Assembly: GCA_002720095.2 (NCBI GenBank)
Contig: PBGP02000017.1
Location: forward strand, 1-64,000
Length of the DNA: 64,000 nucleotides
Direction: 5' to 3'
Source of the DNA: Methanobacteriota archaeon
GTDB taxonomy: Archaea; Thermoplasmatota; Poseidoniia; Poseidoniales; Poseidoniaceae
Part shown: positions 1 through 8,719 of the stretch, piece after piece
Numbering within the stretch: position 1 is the first letter of the stretch
Layout of the letters: each line of letters opens with the position of its first letter
Position numbers and translations under genes: made by a program
Notes under the pieces: model-generated
Seen by the model: only the letters and a program-made list of their open reading frames with translations
Told to the model about the DNA's origin: nothing
Databases searched by the model: none

Positions 1-100
1 TACTAGATAGATCAATGAAGTAGGCGTAAATTGTGATGGATATTGTAACGAGTGCAATTATAGAAATCGTCTGTCGTGTGTAATCTCGTTCATTAATCAC
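1..100 (-). CDS. Membrane protein, N-terminal fragment (runs off the left edge)
   Basis: A GTG codon at 100-98 opens a frame that stays open to the window edge (33 codons). It encodes a short charged start (MINERDYTRQ), then a hydrophobic run rich in Ile, Val, Ala and Thr ending in YAYF, which reads as a cytosolic tip plus a first transmembrane helix. The GTG shares GTGA with the TGA stop of the decarboxylase upstream, a 4-nt overlap typical of translational coupling, and the same style joins the two genes before it. That makes it the third gene of one operon. Family and function cannot be told from 33 residues; a transporter or a membrane-bound enzyme acting on the decarboxylase product is a guess. 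Confidence 0.6.
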   Translation of the reverse strand, partial: MINERDYTRQTISIIALVTISITIYAYFIDLSS

Positions 101-1311
101 GTCGACCACATTTTCAGTATAGAATCCTTGGAGCCTCCTTGAAGCAGTAACTTTGTTTCACCATTACTCAAACCTATTACCTTAGGTCTTGCACGATTGC
201 AATGGCCTGACCACATTGAGATTGTATATGCTCCGACATCATGATAGATTAGTAAATCAGAATCTTTGGCACTTGGTAAATCAATAGTTCCGCCAAGTTT
301 ATCTCCATTGTAACATAGTGGTCCATGAACCACAGTTGGTACATTAGGCGATTCTGAAGTCACTGAAATACGGTGATGCCAATCATCTGGATTCAAAGCC
401 CAACGTATAAACATATCAGAACCAAGATGACCTATTAGGTGTTGAACTCCGTCTCTTAACCATATTTTCTCAATTCTAGATACCGCAATTGCGTTGCTAG
501 CCATTATACTACGTCCAAATTCTGTAAAAACTACTCTACCATCAAATAAATCTGGTAAAGTTTGTTTCAGCGAATTAACATATTCCTGGTGCGAAGGGGA
601 AGTCCTTCCAACTCTGTAATCGAAGGGTAAACCTCCTCCAATGTCTATCCAATCTAATTTTTCACCTCTAAACCCTTCAATCTTTCTGGCTATTTTAAGC
701 ATTCTTGAAACACCTTTTACTAATGATTCAACGCTCATTCCCTGGGAACCAGAATGCACGTGTATTCCATTTAACCAGGAATACTTTTCATAATATTCAA
801 TTATCTCTTTTTCCAAACTTACAGGAAAGCCAAATTTCGAATCATTTAAGGAAACTGAAGTCTTCTCAATAGTCCCTCCCCCTACCAGGGGATTAATTCT
901 AATAGCTATTGAAGAAGAAGATTTAGATAATTCAGGAGATGAAGCTACCCGATTAACCTCAATAAAATCATTCAAAACAAAACTGATTCCAATTGATAAA
1001 CAACGATCTATTTCTGCTTGAGATTTTGCAGGACCATTGTGTAAAATCAATTTTGGTACACAACCAGCGGCTAGCGCCAGATGAACTTCTTCCTCTGATG
1101 CGCATTCAAGCCCCATTCCAAATTCTACAACTATTTTGAGAATCTCTATTATTGGATTTGACTTGACTGCCAGACAATGCTGGAACTGTGATCCAAAAAT
1201 TTGTTTCATAGATTTGATTTTTTCTACAAGTTCATCGATATCGTGTATTATTACAGACCTTTCATTACCCAATATTTGTCGGAGAGTAAATTCGTCTAAA
1301 ACAGATTTCAT
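97..1311 (-). CDS. PLP-dependent decarboxylase, ornithine/diaminopimelate/arginine decarboxylase family (fold type III)
   Basis: This 404-residue alanine-racemase-fold decarboxylase should remove the alpha-carboxyl of a basic or dicarboxylic amino acid. Visible family marks are the PLP lysine in CLAVKSNP (near residue 50), HVHSGSQ near 186, the glycine-rich phosphate-binding DIGGGLPFDY near 222, EFGRS near 265, GPLCYNGD near 332 with the active-site Cys and Asp, and DVGAYTISMWSGHCNRARP near the end. Length is normal for the family. The substrate cannot be read off: it matches neither a clear LysA nor a clear SpeC. The start ATG overlaps the stop of the upstream PLP enzyme (ATGA, 1308-1311) and its stop overlaps a downstream membrane-protein start, so all three are probably made together. 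A role in a polyamine or diamine pathway is inference. Confidence 0.85.
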   Translation of the reverse strand: MKSVLDEFTLRQILGNERSVIIHDIDELVEKIKSMKQIFGSQFQHCLAVKSNPIIEILKIVVEFGMGLECASEEEVHLALAAGCVPKLILHNGPAKSQAEIDRCLSIGISFVLNDFIEVNRVASSPELSKSSSSIAIRINPLVGGGTIEKTSVSLNDSKFGFPVSLEKEIIEYYEKYSWLNGIHVHSGSQGMSVESLVKGVSRMLKIARKIEGFRGEKLDWIDIGGGLPFDYRVGRTSPSHQEYVNSLKQTLPDLFDGRVVFTEFGRSIMASNAIAVSRIEKIWLRDGVQHLIGHLGSDMFIRWALNPDDWHHRISVTSESPNVPTVVHGPLCYNGDKLGGTIDLPSAKDSDLLIYHDVGAYTISMWSGHCNRARPKVIGLSNGETKLLLQGGSKDSILKMWST

Positions 1312-2747
1312 TTACTCACACCTACTAATTGATTAATTAATTCTTTTTTAGCCGTTTTCAACCATTTACAAAGTTCTAATCTTGCTTTTTCCATTGAATC
1401 ACTATCCTCCACTATTCTATTCATTTGTTGCATTACCACTCCTCCAAAAGCCAACCTCAATGCGCCAATTGACCCATCAGGAGTGATCGTGACAGGTTGA
1501 CCAAGATGAACTAAATTTTGAGTTGTTTTTTCGTTCATTAAATTCATATGTATTTCACGGAGTTCTGCCATACTACACCATTCTGAATCAATGGTTTTTC
1601 TCAGTTTAAATGTAATTATTGTCAAATTTGATTGAAGTAATCTTGAACTTATATCACTCCCTTCTGAGACTGAAGTAATTACTTCAATTAAGTCATTATC
1701 ACTTAAAGTACGTAATGCGTCTTCTTCAAACCACTTAAGAAATTCATAACGCCTTTTTTTAGGAATCTGGTAATAATTTTGAATTTCATTAAGTGCTGCA
1801 TACCATCTAACTAACGAACCTAGGCGTTCAGAGTCAACCAATGAGTTCTGAGTAGGATAGATAGCTGAAATGTCAAATAATACTCTTAAATCATCATTCC
1901 ATGTGTCATTAAGTTTGTATTTAGATGGAAATAATATAACTGAACTGAAGGGTGGACCACCAAAGAATTTCGATCCAGTAGTCATAACTATCCATCCATT
2001 CTCCAAACATTTCTTTATACCAGTACGAGAAAACCTTCCCTGTGCAGCATCTACTAAAACATGTAAGTTCTCACCAATAGATTGACACTCTTTTTCAAGA
2101 AAACTCTTGTCAGGAGTATGTACATTAGTCTTACTACCAGCTACTAAGTGTACAAGTATTTGTTCATTTTGTTCGATCGACAAAGCAAGGATTTCAGAGC
2201 ATTTTGATGAAATAATAGATTCAGGTAATAAATCTCCTGATTCATTCCTGATCTCAATCTTATGTGTATTCACTTTATGATTGATTCTATTGATTAAAAC
2301 ATCTCCAACATCTCCAGAACTACCGTCAGGAGTTAATTGATCAAAACGAAACGCACCAGCTGCTAATACTGAACCGCCGCCAATTTCATTCGGAGCAATT
2401 AAAATATTTTTAAGTAACTTATCCGAGGATTCAACCAGTATATGTGAGACAAAAGTCTCAGCATCTGTACCTGATGGAGTGAAAACAACATTTAATGCCA
2501 TTTTTTCAAGACCCATGACTTTGAGAAAACGATTCTTAACATCCTCCCAATTCATATCACTAACATTCATTTTGGTGAGGTAATTCCAAGTTTCCTTGGA
2601 AATTGAAGAAGCTGTGCATGAACCAAAAGGCAAATGATCTATTGGATATGGTGATGTTGCATACTTGGTTAAACCATTAGCAAGAGTAATTGAACGACTA
2701 TCTGCATTCTGACAAAGAAGTAATTTTAGTTCGGAATCAATAATCAT
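1308..2747 (-). CDS. PLP-dependent enzyme, aminotransferase-like (fold type I), function unknown
   Basis: The 479-residue protein looks like a fold type I PLP enzyme. It has TPSGTDAETF near residue 90 (phosphate cup), LVDAAQGRFS near 230 (the Asp that binds the pyridine nitrogen) and TTGSKFFGGPPFSSV near 257, where the Lys is the likely Schiff-base residue. The arrangement recalls class V aminotransferases and cysteine desulfurases, but I do not see a recognisable subfamily signature and the C-terminal 150 residues are unfamiliar. It is the first gene of a coupled operon with a fold type III decarboxylase, so the two may act in sequence on one amino acid. The start is the ATG at 2747; the upstream 145 bases contain no other gene. 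Confidence 0.7.
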   Translation of the reverse strand: MIIDSELKLLLCQNADSRSITLANGLTKYATSPYPIDHLPFGSCTASSISKETWNYLTKMNVSDMNWEDVKNRFLKVMGLEKMALNVVFTPSGTDAETFVSHILVESSDKLLKNILIAPNEIGGGSVLAAGAFRFDQLTPDGSSGDVGDVLINRINHKVNTHKIEIRNESGDLLPESIISSKCSEILALSIEQNEQILVHLVAGSKTNVHTPDKSFLEKECQSIGENLHVLVDAAQGRFSRTGIKKCLENGWIVMTTGSKFFGGPPFSSVILFPSKYKLNDTWNDDLRVLFDISAIYPTQNSLVDSERLGSLVRWYAALNEIQNYYQIPKKRRYEFLKWFEEDALRTLSDNDLIEVITSVSEGSDISSRLLQSNLTIITFKLRKTIDSEWCSMAELREIHMNLMNEKTTQNLVHLGQPVTITPDGSIGALRLAFGGVVMQQMNRIVEDSDSMEKARLELCKWLKTAKKELINQLVGVSK

Positions 2748-2892
2748 GCACTTCCAACCTAGACTTCTCCATGGCAGTGTCTGAGAAGAAGCACATTATC
2801 TTTCTCACTCGTTTCAAGTTTTAATATTATTCAATAGATTAAAAGATTGTGTTCATCAACTTATACGTTATTATATTTTTCAGTCTTAAAAA

Positions 2893-3927
2893 TTAATCTT
2901 TTAACTTCCAAGTGCATTTTTGACCTGCGAGAAATGGGACTACTGTGTTTCCGTTTGGAAGAATAATCTGTTCTGGAATAATCCAATCTTCTTTTACCAA
3001 TTTAATTACTCCATTATTTCTTGGTAAACCATAGAAATCTGCACCATGGTGCGAAGCAAAGCCTTCAAGTTTATCTAGCGCATCCAGCTCATCAAAAACT
3101 TGAGTGTATATCTCTATCGCACTCCTTGCACTGTAACAACCAGCACAACCACAAGAGGACTCTTTCATATGCTTTTCATGAGGAGCGGAATCTGTGCCTA
3201 AGAAGAATTTTTTATTCCCTGTTGCAACGACCTTTCTTAATGCTTGTTGGTGAGTACCCCTCTTTAAGACTGGTAAACAATAATTATGTGGTCTAATGCC
3301 TCCTGCCAACAAATCATTTCGATTAAGTAACAAATGCTGCGGTGTAATGGTTGCAGCTAGGTTATCATTAGATGCTAATACAAAATCTACAGCGTCTTTC
3401 GTAGTTATATGTTCGAATACTATTTTTAAGTCAGGGAACGAGGCTACGATTTTTGTAAGGTGCCTATCAATAAATTCTTTCTCCCTGTCAAAAATATCAA
3501 TATGATTATCAGTAACTTCCCCATGTATTAATAGTAACATTCCAACTTCTTGCATTTCTTCAAAAATAGGGTATAAATCTTCTAAACTTTTCACAGCTGC
3601 ATCTGAATGGGTAGTAGCACCTGCGGGATATAATTTTGCAGCCACAGTACCTACTTCCTTGGCTAAAATAATATCTTCGCGTGTAGTATCATTAGTCAGA
3701 TATAATGTCATCAATGGCTCAAAATTATTATCTGATGGACGAGCATCTAAAATTCGCTTTCGATAATTCACTACCATGTTGGCATCAGTAATTGGAGGAA
3801 CAAGGTTGGGCATTACAATTGCCCGTTTAAAACATCTTGCAGTTGCAGGTACTGTTTCATTTAACATATCTCCGTCACGAAAATGTAAATGCCAATCATC
3901 TGGAGTCTGAATCTTGATATGAGTCAC
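2893..3927 (-). CDS. pyrC: Dihydroorotase, class II (E. coli PyrC type)
   Basis: Catalyses reversible cyclisation of carbamoyl-aspartate to dihydroorotate in pyrimidine synthesis. At 344 residues it matches the bacterial PyrC length. The zinc ligands are in place: H13 and H15 in DWHLHFRDG, the carboxylated lysine K98 in AAKLYPAGATTHSD, H135 in LLIHGE, H173 in FEHIT and catalytic D246 in FLGTDSAPH. SCGCAGCYSARSA near 258-270 is a typical class II segment. The start is a GTG preceded at 8 nt by a perfect AAGGAGG. Most archaea carry the longer class I enzyme, so this gene is probably of bacterial origin. It is divergent from the deacylase-mog pair; no other pyr gene is nearby. Confidence 0.95.
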   Translation of the reverse strand: MTHIKIQTPDDWHLHFRDGDMLNETVPATARCFKRAIVMPNLVPPITDANMVVNYRKRILDARPSDNNFEPLMTLYLTNDTTREDIILAKEVGTVAAKLYPAGATTHSDAAVKSLEDLYPIFEEMQEVGMLLLIHGEVTDNHIDIFDREKEFIDRHLTKIVASFPDLKIVFEHITTKDAVDFVLASNDNLAATITPQHLLLNRNDLLAGGIRPHNYCLPVLKRGTHQQALRKVVATGNKKFFLGTDSAPHEKHMKESSCGCAGCYSARSAIEIYTQVFDELDALDKLEGFASHHGADFYGLPRNNGVIKLVKEDWIIPEQIILPNGNTVVPFLAGQKCTWKLKD

Positions 3928-3935
3928 AGCATCTC

Positions 3936-3942
3936 CCTCCTT
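3936..3942 (-). promoter_or_regulatory. Strong Shine-Dalgarno site of pyrC
   Basis: On the minus strand the bases read AAGGAGG, 8 nt before the GTG at 3927. The match to the 16S tail is unusually good for this window and decides the GTG as the start of dihydroorotase. Confidence 0.7.
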
Positions 3943-4014
3943 ATAGCCAAATCAAGACGGGTTGTTAAACCTTATATTAGCAAAAGAGAAAATGTAATAG
4001 GTCTTGGGCTGTAC

Positions 4015-5148
4015 ATGTCTTCGGGAAAAAATTCCAAAGAAAGTTTCGAATTTAATGGAGAACTAATTGAACCAGGCTCACGCGTTGAGACAGTTATTAA
4101 GGTTGGAATTGATCCATTAGGAAGAAAACTCGAAATACCCTGTTTTATTTTCCATGGGCTTATTGATGGGCCTACTGTTTCTATCACATCAGCAATTCAT
4201 GGAGATGAATTGAATGGTGTTGGCATCTTACATTTTTTGATTCATGGTTATGATAATATTCCAAATAATAATGATGATTTTATAGATGTAACTAAACTTA
4301 AAGGGACACTAATACTTATTCCAATTGCAAATCCAGAATCTTTACTGCTTAAACAGCGTAGGACGACAGATGGTAGAGATTTAAATCGTCAATTTCCGGG
4401 AAGGGAAAATGGAAATCATTCACAAAGACTAGCTCACAAATTATTTTCATCAATTATTCCGAGGTCAGATTATCTAATTGATATTCACACCGCACCAGGA
4501 ACTAGAACCAATCTAAGTCATGTCAGAACAAATTTTGATAATGAAGTATGTAAGAATTTAGCTAAGGCATTTGGAAGTAATATTGTTTTGCATTCATTGG
4601 GTTCAGAAGGAACAATTAGGAGAGAAGCAACCGATTATGGATGCCCATCTATCCTGCTTGAAACAGGTTCTTCAAATTCATTTCAAATTGAAAATGTAAG
4701 AGAAGGATTAGCAGGAGTACTAAATATTCTCAGATCATTGAAAATGATAACGGGTGAAATTCGGGAACCAAATTTTAGAGTTTTAGTGAGAAAGTCTAGA
4801 TGGATTAGAGCCCCGTCAGGTGGATTATTACATTGCTTAATTGATATAGGAGAATTAGTCGAAAAAAATCAAATTATTGCACATATTACCGATCCGTTCG
4901 GACACAAGACTGACGACATAATTGCTCCTTGTAATGGTATCATTGTTAGTATTGCAACAATTCCACTCACTAGAACTGGTGATCCGTTAGTTCATTTGGT
5001 TCCATTAAAGAAGATGTTTGAACATGTGAAAAGTATCATTGGTATAGATGATGATTTAGAATGTAAAGAAGAGCTTGTTAACGATGATGAAGGGGTTCAA
5101 TTAGATGACATGGTTTTTGAATCTAGTGAAAAAACCGAACCAAAATAA
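4015..5148 (+). CDS. Succinylglutamate desuccinylase/aspartoacylase-family zinc deacylase
   Basis: A carboxypeptidase-like (M14-related) zinc hydrolase of the AstE/AspA family, expected to cleave an N-acyl group from an amino-acid-like substrate. Seen in the sequence are the zinc site AIHGDELNG, RDLNRQFPG (substrate carboxylate arginines), the third zinc ligand in LIDIHTAPGTRTN and the catalytic Glu in LLETGSS. A C-terminal biotinyl/lipoyl-like beta region (GGLLHCLIDIGELVEKNQIIAHITDPFG) follows, as in many family members. The frame is open back to 3889, but that would overlap the divergent pyrC start; ATG 4015 (MSSGKNSKESFEF) is the likely start. The stop overlaps the mog start (TAATG). The substrate is unknown; with only mog beside it, context does not help. 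Confidence 0.8.
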   Translation: MSSGKNSKESFEFNGELIEPGSRVETVIKVGIDPLGRKLEIPCFIFHGLIDGPTVSITSAIHGDELNGVGILHFLIHGYDNIPNNNDDFIDVTKLKGTLILIPIANPESLLLKQRRTTDGRDLNRQFPGRENGNHSQRLAHKLFSSIIPRSDYLIDIHTAPGTRTNLSHVRTNFDNEVCKNLAKAFGSNIVLHSLGSEGTIRREATDYGCPSILLETGSSNSFQIENVREGLAGVLNILRSLKMITGEIREPNFRVLVRKSRWIRAPSGGLLHCLIDIGELVEKNQIIAHITDPFGHKTDDIIAPCNGIIVSIATIPLTRTGDPLVHLVPLKKMFEHVKSIIGIDDDLECKEELVNDDEGVQLDDMVFESSEKTEPK

Positions 5149-5741
5149 TGGTGATTAAAATGAAGTTTTACATTAATAATGGTGGTAGAAAAAGTGGTAT
5201 TGGTGAACATGTAGATATTGGAATTATTACGGTTTCAGATAGAGCCTACAAAGGAGAGTATGTCGATAAAGGTGGCCCTAAAGTAATTGATTTCTTAAAT
5301 GAAGTTCTCCATTCAGAATGGACGAGCCATTCTATTATAATTCCTGATGAAAAAGTGGAGATTGAAAAATGTTTAATTAAACTCACTGATGAAATTAAAT
5401 GTTCATTAATTATTACAACAGGAGGTACCGGCCCTACTAAAAGGGATGTTACTCCTGATGCAACAATTTCAATATGTGACAAAGAACTTCCCGGATTTGG
5501 AGAATTAATGAGAAAAATATCCCTAAAATATGTTCCGACTGCAATACTTAGTAGACAAACTGGAGCTATTCGCGGCAATTCACTTATTATCAATCTCCCC
5601 GGTCAACCGAAAGCAATAAGAGAAACTATTGATGAAATCTTTTCAGCAATTCCATATTGTATTGATTTAATCGGTGGGCCATACATAGAGGCGAAAGAAG
5701 AAAAAATATCGATTTTTAGGCCTAAAAACGCTAAAAGATAA
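5148..5741 (+). CDS. mog: Molybdopterin adenylyltransferase, MogA type
   Basis: MogA adenylylates molybdopterin before molybdenum insertion. The 197-residue protein contains GIITVSDRAYKGEYVDKGG, the MPT-binding TTGGTGPTKRDVTPDAT, LPGFGELMR, VPTAILSRQTG, IINLPGQPKAI and the MogA C-terminus IPYCIDLIGGPYIE ending in FRPKNAKR. The whole length follows bacterial MogA rather than the shorter MoaB that many archaea use. The ATG at 5148 overlaps the upstream TAA; a second ATG at 5160 is an alternative start. No other moa or moe gene lies in the window, so the pathway must be encoded elsewhere. A bacterial source is likely by inference. Confidence 0.92.
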   Translation: MVIKMKFYINNGGRKSGIGEHVDIGIITVSDRAYKGEYVDKGGPKVIDFLNEVLHSEWTSHSIIIPDEKVEIEKCLIKLTDEIKCSLIITTGGTGPTKRDVTPDATISICDKELPGFGELMRKISLKYVPTAILSRQTGAIRGNSLIINLPGQPKAIRETIDEIFSAIPYCIDLIGGPYIEAKEEKISIFRPKNAKR

Positions 5742-5748
5742 ATTATAG

Positions 5749-8085
5749 TTAACCATATTTTGCTTCAATATCTGAATTAAACAACTCTAGCATTGTATCT
5801 TCAAATAGTTCTGTTTGTCTTCTTGCCCTAGTAGATCTTAAGTGTAAAACTGCCATTCCGATAAAAACAATGATTGCTAGTGGAATGATTGCTTCTAACC
5901 TAAATTTATGCATGAATGTAACTATACCTTCTGCAGTATATGCCCACGTTACAGAAGCTGCTGAACCACCGATTAACGTTGCCCATAAAACCCTATTAAA
6001 CTTCATTCTAGATAACATTCCGAGTACCGCTCCTACTAAAACTCCAGAAGCCATGAAAGGGATCCACACAAATACAATTAAACCCCAGAAACCCCATTTA
6101 TTAATGAATTCTCTTTTCTCTTGGGCCGTATATTCAACAGTAGAAAGCATGTCTCCGAAAAATTTAGTTTGCAGTACTCGTCCAGCGAATCCATCTTGTC
6201 TTGCAACAGCAGCCACCCTACCTTTCTTTGATTCACTAGTTTCAATTCTTCCCGCTTCGGATCTATCAGATAGTGTAGCGATTTCATTTCTAGCACTAAT
6301 AATCAATTCTCTATCTGCTAGCTGAGAATCGAGCCCGAGTTCTAACTCTTCTCTGAGTTGCTGTTCGATATTTAGAGAGCTTTGCTTAAATCTAAAAAAT
6401 GCGAATCTTTGATTAGGTCGATAAATAACTCTTACAAATATTGCATGATCGTCAGAAAGTACTGCGGTTCCTTTATCTGTGATATTTCTAAGTTTGAAAA
6501 AACTGTGTAACGTATCTCTTATAACGTCTTCAATTTTACTTAAATTATGCAAATCCTTGAAGAAATTGGTGTAATCTTCTACAAGATGTTCTGAATTAAT
6601 TACATCTGGTTTCAGTGATTCATTGGTACGTGTTAAATGTTCAAAATCTACTCCTGTAATTTCTCCTACAGGTTTCACTACCAGTAAAACAGGTTTGAAT
6701 ACCCTAAAAATTCCGAACTCGTTTAAAATTTCTTTTAGTATCTCAGCCCTAACGTCTATTTTTGAGGCAATTGTAGAATCTGTAGTTCTATAAGCTACAA
6801 GTACATCTATTGAAAGTTCCTTGACTTTGAATTTAAAGATATCCCATTCAATATCTATTTTCATTCTTTTAGCACAATGCTTAAGTGAAAGTACTACAAC
6901 TCTCTCAATTTGTTCGTTACTTAATTTATCATCAGATTCTTGATGATACACCTTGTAAATTAAGGGGTATAATATGAATAGTGTCAGAACAGACAGTGAT
7001 AATGAAACGAATGCCATCCACCAAGCTGGAATTCCAGCAGATCCACCTGTAAGCATTGCAGTTTCTCTACCTCCTCCTAATTCAGCCCCCATAAGGCCCC
7101 AACCCCAATTGCCTAAGTCTTGGGTTCCCCAACATACTCTTGCTCCTGCATCTGTTACCTTTGCGGCCTTAACTGGTTCAGCATCAACTCCAGGAAACCA
7201 ATCCCATGCACCGGATTCCATTTTAACTTCGAAAACAACATTATCTTCGGAGACTAAGTTTGTTTCATTTGAATGAGGAACTACTTCAACCTCTGGATTT
7301 AAACTATTCACAGAAATGGGTGTATTATTAGCGGAACTAGTATTTGATGAATTTTCACTGTTATTATTATTATTCACCTCAGAATTATTTTGAATCGTAA
7401 CATTATCATTAGTTTCAGCATTAACAACTCTATATTCTATTTCTATGTCGGCCTCATATAATTCTGCATAAAAATTATATTCTCCTACGTGCCAATCTTT
7501 ACCGTAAGCTATTTGCCCCGTTCTAGAAAAATTAAAATCCGAATCAAACTCAGTAATCTCGCCTTCACCTAGTATTCCATCCGCAGTTGTTGTTCTTTTC
7601 CATTTAAGCTCATACGCTGTGGAGGAGTTAAGATTGTAGGCCTCAACTACCATTACCTGTCTATCATTGTCAGAGTAGATATTCAACCAGGGGGCATCTT
7701 CAATAACGTCACAAACTTCGCCAGTATCTAATATCGTTTCTGAAAGAGAATGATCTAATTCTGTAGAATCTCCTAGGATACCACTACTCATCGTTAGTAA
7801 AATTCCAAAATAAATTATTGAGAACAGTATTCCTGCGAACAAAGTGTAGTCTTCGAATCCAGATAGTAATTTTTTTCTTTTCTTGATTAATCTTCTGTTT
7901 CTGATAGTTTCAATCTCTTTGTCAATCTTATCCTCAATTTTTTCAATGAATTCCTCAGTTGTTATGATTCCATCCTCATTTAAATCAAAATGTGTTTGTA
8001 ATTCATCGGAGCTAAGTTCATTATCGCCGTTAAAATCTGGAACTTCTATACTATTCTTAGCAACATCTGTAATCTCGTCACTCAT
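5749..8085 (-). CDS. Membrane protein with N-terminal EF-hand loops and C-terminal small-exporter-like helices
   Basis: A 778-residue protein of unknown function. Residues 17-28 and 34-45 are two near-perfect EF-hand calcium loops (DFNGDNELSSDE and DLNEDGIITTEE). A membrane helix lies around 78-100, then a Ser/Asn-rich outer region with beta-type segments to about 340, a helix near 345-370, a large soluble domain (about 375-620), and three helices near 665-755. The last block (WGFWGLIVFVWIPFMASG, GAVLGMLSRMKF) resembles the putative small multidrug-export family (Sm_multidrug_ex); that similarity is by eye. The EF-hands come before the first helix, so they may be cytosolic if the N-terminus faces in. 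It ends 7 bases from the convergent mog stop and stands alone. Confidence 0.75.
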   Translation of the reverse strand: MSDEITDVAKNSIEVPDFNGDNELSSDELQTHFDLNEDGIITTEEFIEKIEDKIDKEIETIRNRRLIKKRKKLLSGFEDYTLFAGILFSIIYFGILLTMSSGILGDSTELDHSLSETILDTGEVCDVIEDAPWLNIYSDNDRQVMVVEAYNLNSSTAYELKWKRTTTADGILGEGEITEFDSDFNFSRTGQIAYGKDWHVGEYNFYAELYEADIEIEYRVVNAETNDNVTIQNNSEVNNNNNSENSSNTSSANNTPISVNSLNPEVEVVPHSNETNLVSEDNVVFEVKMESGAWDWFPGVDAEPVKAAKVTDAGARVCWGTQDLGNWGWGLMGAELGGGRETAMLTGGSAGIPAWWMAFVSLSLSVLTLFILYPLIYKVYHQESDDKLSNEQIERVVVLSLKHCAKRMKIDIEWDIFKFKVKELSIDVLVAYRTTDSTIASKIDVRAEILKEILNEFGIFRVFKPVLLVVKPVGEITGVDFEHLTRTNESLKPDVINSEHLVEDYTNFFKDLHNLSKIEDVIRDTLHSFFKLRNITDKGTAVLSDDHAIFVRVIYRPNQRFAFFRFKQSSLNIEQQLREELELGLDSQLADRELIISARNEIATLSDRSEAGRIETSESKKGRVAAVARQDGFAGRVLQTKFFGDMLSTVEYTAQEKREFINKWGFWGLIVFVWIPFMASGVLVGAVLGMLSRMKFNRVLWATLIGGSAASVTWAYTAEGIVTFMHKFRLEAIIPLAIIVFIGMAVLHLRSTRARRQTELFEDTMLELFNSDIEAKYG

Positions 8086-8217
8086 CGTTCCATCAACAGC
8101 CCGTATATAGGTCGCATAGATATTATTGTTTACTATATACTTTCAAAATAAGGATTGGAATTACATAAAAAAAAGTTAATGCGTTTTATTGGAGTAGAAA
8201 TTATTAGAAATGTGTGA

Positions 8218-8445
8218 CTAAAGTGGTGTCTTAATTCCTATCGCTCTAGCAACACACCATCCTGATTTTCCCTCAAAAATACCGAAACAGCCTCCGAATA
8301 TTAAAAACAGTGAACTAGTATACCAAAAAGATGAGTTAATTATTTCCATCCCGTAAAGTATTCCAATAATGATACCTGCAATCAAACTCAATATTCCTCC
8401 GATTAATCGTACAGCTTTACCACGGGCATCAATATTACATTCCAT
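8218..8445 (-). CDS. DUF2892-like small inner-membrane protein
   Basis: A 75-residue protein with CNIDARGKAVRLIGG at the start, two hydrophobic helices (about 14-32 and 40-56) and the closing GWCVARAIGIKTPL. This is the layout of DUF2892, a YgaP-like two-helix membrane module often seen near rhodanese or sulfur genes, with an Asn/Arg-Gly start and a Gly-Trp-Cys end. No such gene is next to it here; it lies between the EF-hand membrane protein and tRNA-Leu. The biochemical role is unknown. Confidence 0.75.
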   Translation of the reverse strand: MECNIDARGKAVRLIGGILSLIAGIIIGILYGMEIINSSFWYTSSLFLIFGGCFGIFEGKSGWCVARAIGIKTPL

Positions 8446-8522
8446 ATGTCCACTTAACTACCAATTAATCTTAGTATATTTAAAATACTGTTTAATTAAT
8501 TTTATCAAAAATAGTCTAAGTA

Positions 8523-8606
8523 TGCAGGGGGCAGGATTTGAACCTGCGAACCATTACGGACTGGGACCTAAACCCAGCGCCTTTGACCAAGCTCGGCTAC
8601 CCCTGC
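8523..8606 (-). tRNA. tRNA-Leu (anticodon TAG)
   Basis: Read on the minus strand, GCAGGGG at the 5' end pairs with CCCCTGC at the 3' end, followed by discriminator A. The anticodon arm is CTGGG-TTTAGGT-CCCAG, giving anticodon TAG. The T arm is GCAGG-TTCAAAT-CCTGC, and a 13-nt variable region fits a class II tRNA-Leu. CCA is not encoded and no intron is seen. Confidence 0.95.
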
Positions 8607-8719
8607 TTTTACATGCCGAAACTATTCATGGTCAAAACTATTACACTCGGTAATTAACTAAAAAGTACTAACTACAACAACAATATCCATAACCAAACGT
8701 TCTTCCACGCACGTTTAAG

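Noticed and set aside
2764-2788. CTTCTC...GAGAAG hairpin in the gap before the first PLP gene
   Set aside because: Only six pairs with a 13-base loop and no flanking support; too weak for a riboswitch or terminator call.
8369-8653. Plus-strand 94-codon ORF containing QGAGFEPANHYGLG-type sequence
   Set aside because: It is the antisense of tRNA-Leu, a well-known source of false proteins; it also overlaps the DUF2892 gene.
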